Below are positions 63,418 through 64,000 of a DNA stretch of 64,000 bases, in pieces. Source of the DNA: UBA2137 sp963740205 (GTDB lineage Bacteria > Pseudomonadota > Alphaproteobacteria > Micavibrionales > Micavibrionaceae). Location of the stretch: assembly GCA_963740205.1 (NCBI GenBank), contig CAVUDD010000005.1:511178-575177 (forward strand). Direction: 5' to 3'. The position numbers and the translations under genes were made by a program. The notes beneath the pieces are model-generated. The model was not told the origin of the DNA, searched no databases, and was given only the letters and a program-made list of their open reading frames with translations. Position 1 is the first letter of the stretch. Every line of letters begins with the position of its first letter.

Positions 63418-64000
63418 TCAAAATAAAACACGCGATCCTTCTGAATTAGCGATAGCAAAAATTATTGAATATTCAGTCAATAATGAACTTTTGATTATCG
63501 GTGGTTGGTGATAGCACGTCTGGTGGCTGGAATATTAGCGGTGCAAAAAACCCCGCTCGATGCCATTCCTGATATGTCTGATACACAAGTGATTATCCGC
63601 ACGGATTTTGCAGGACAATCCAGCCAAATAGTAGAAGATTTGGTCACTTACCCGCTTCTACGACAATGCTTGGTTTACCAAAAACAAAAGATGTGCGCGG
63701 ATTTTCGATGTTTCATTTTCCTTTGTTTATATTATTTTTGAAGATGATGTTGACCAATATTGGGCAGAAAGTCGCGTGATTAGGTGCTCTCCAAAATTCA
63801 AGGTGATCTACCCCAAATGTTGACGATAAATTGGTGAAAGATGCAACAGGTGTGGGTTGGGTATATCAATACGCGCTTGTTGATAAGAGTGGTAATTATG
63901 ATTTGTCACAACTTTAGCTTACAAGATTGGTTTTTAAAATTTGAATTGGCTACCGTTAAAGGTGTCTCAGAAGTAGCTTCAGTTGGTGGGTTTGTAAAAG
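63404..64000 (+). pseudogene. CusA-like heavy-metal RND transporter, 5' part, many frameshifts (runs off window)
   Basis: Starts at ATG 63404 with GGGGG upstream, overlapping the end of cusB. The heavy-metal efflux RND opening is clear: IIEYSVNNELLII, VQKTPLDAIPDMSDTQVII, DFAGQSSQIVEDLVTYPL, LGLPKTKDVRGFSMF, FEDDVDQYWAESRVI, DATGVGWVYQYALVDKSG and QDWFLKFELATVKGVSE. These segments lie in alternating frames, broken at about 63501, 63661, 63712, 63780, 63815 and 63915, mostly by one missing base. The pump would export Cu(I) or Ag(I). Confidence 0.8.

Overview
The window is a stretch of an AT-rich alphaproteobacterial chromosome. The placement rests on a GcrA cell-cycle regulator, the very large NAD-dependent glutamate dehydrogenase, DUF2794, DUF1674 and DUF2062 proteins, and the gene orders cvpA-purF-SDR, lepB-rnc-era and lptB-rpoN-hpf-ptsN. 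I cannot name the genus.

Positions 1 to about 52,550 are ordinary core genome. In order they hold an amidase tail and a small lipoprotein; an L,D-transpeptidase and isocitrate dehydrogenase; a YfgM-like/bamB/der run; MscS; the purF cluster; dnaB; ptsN and hpf; murD and murI; rpoN and lptB; the rpsF-rpsR-rplI ribosomal operon; radA; a heparinase-like enzyme and rpe; rsmB coupled to a tiny membrane ORF and a P-loop kinase; a giant glutamate dehydrogenase; rpoZ, rsh, acpS, lepB, rnc and era; gcrA; an RND efflux pair; a two-domain cold-shock protein; fadD; pheT; and tRNA-Gln and tRNA-Trp. Three of these genes carry one single-base frameshift each: an FAD oxidoreductase, the glutamate dehydrogenase and the cold-shock protein. 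The PtsN-like protein lacks the phosphorylatable histidine.

Positions 52,551 to about 58,060 are an accessory segment directly after tRNA-Trp. It carries a cluster of 11-bp repeats, a large serine recombinase overlapping a DUF2924 gene, a ParB-domain DNA methyltransferase overlapping a DUF5681 gene, and an unrecognised secreted protein. The upstream region of that secreted protein is GC-rich and highly structured. It contains a perfect three-way-junction fold that buries the Shine-Dalgarno sequence, a long-range stem, and a 14-codon leader ORF with its own strong Shine-Dalgarno sequence. This is the best candidate here for an undescribed regulatory RNA.

Positions 58,061 to 59,760 hold two related but divergent IS6-family insertion sequences. 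One is decayed. The other is intact except for a TAA that both copies share, in the 3' arm of a hairpin. Positions 59,761 to 64,000 hold a copper/silver efflux locus: a small Cys/Met-rich protein, then CusC-, CusB- and CusA-like genes. CusB and CusA are full of single-base indels while their protein sequence stays recognisable, and indel density rises toward the window end. That pattern fits poor consensus quality at least as well as real decay.
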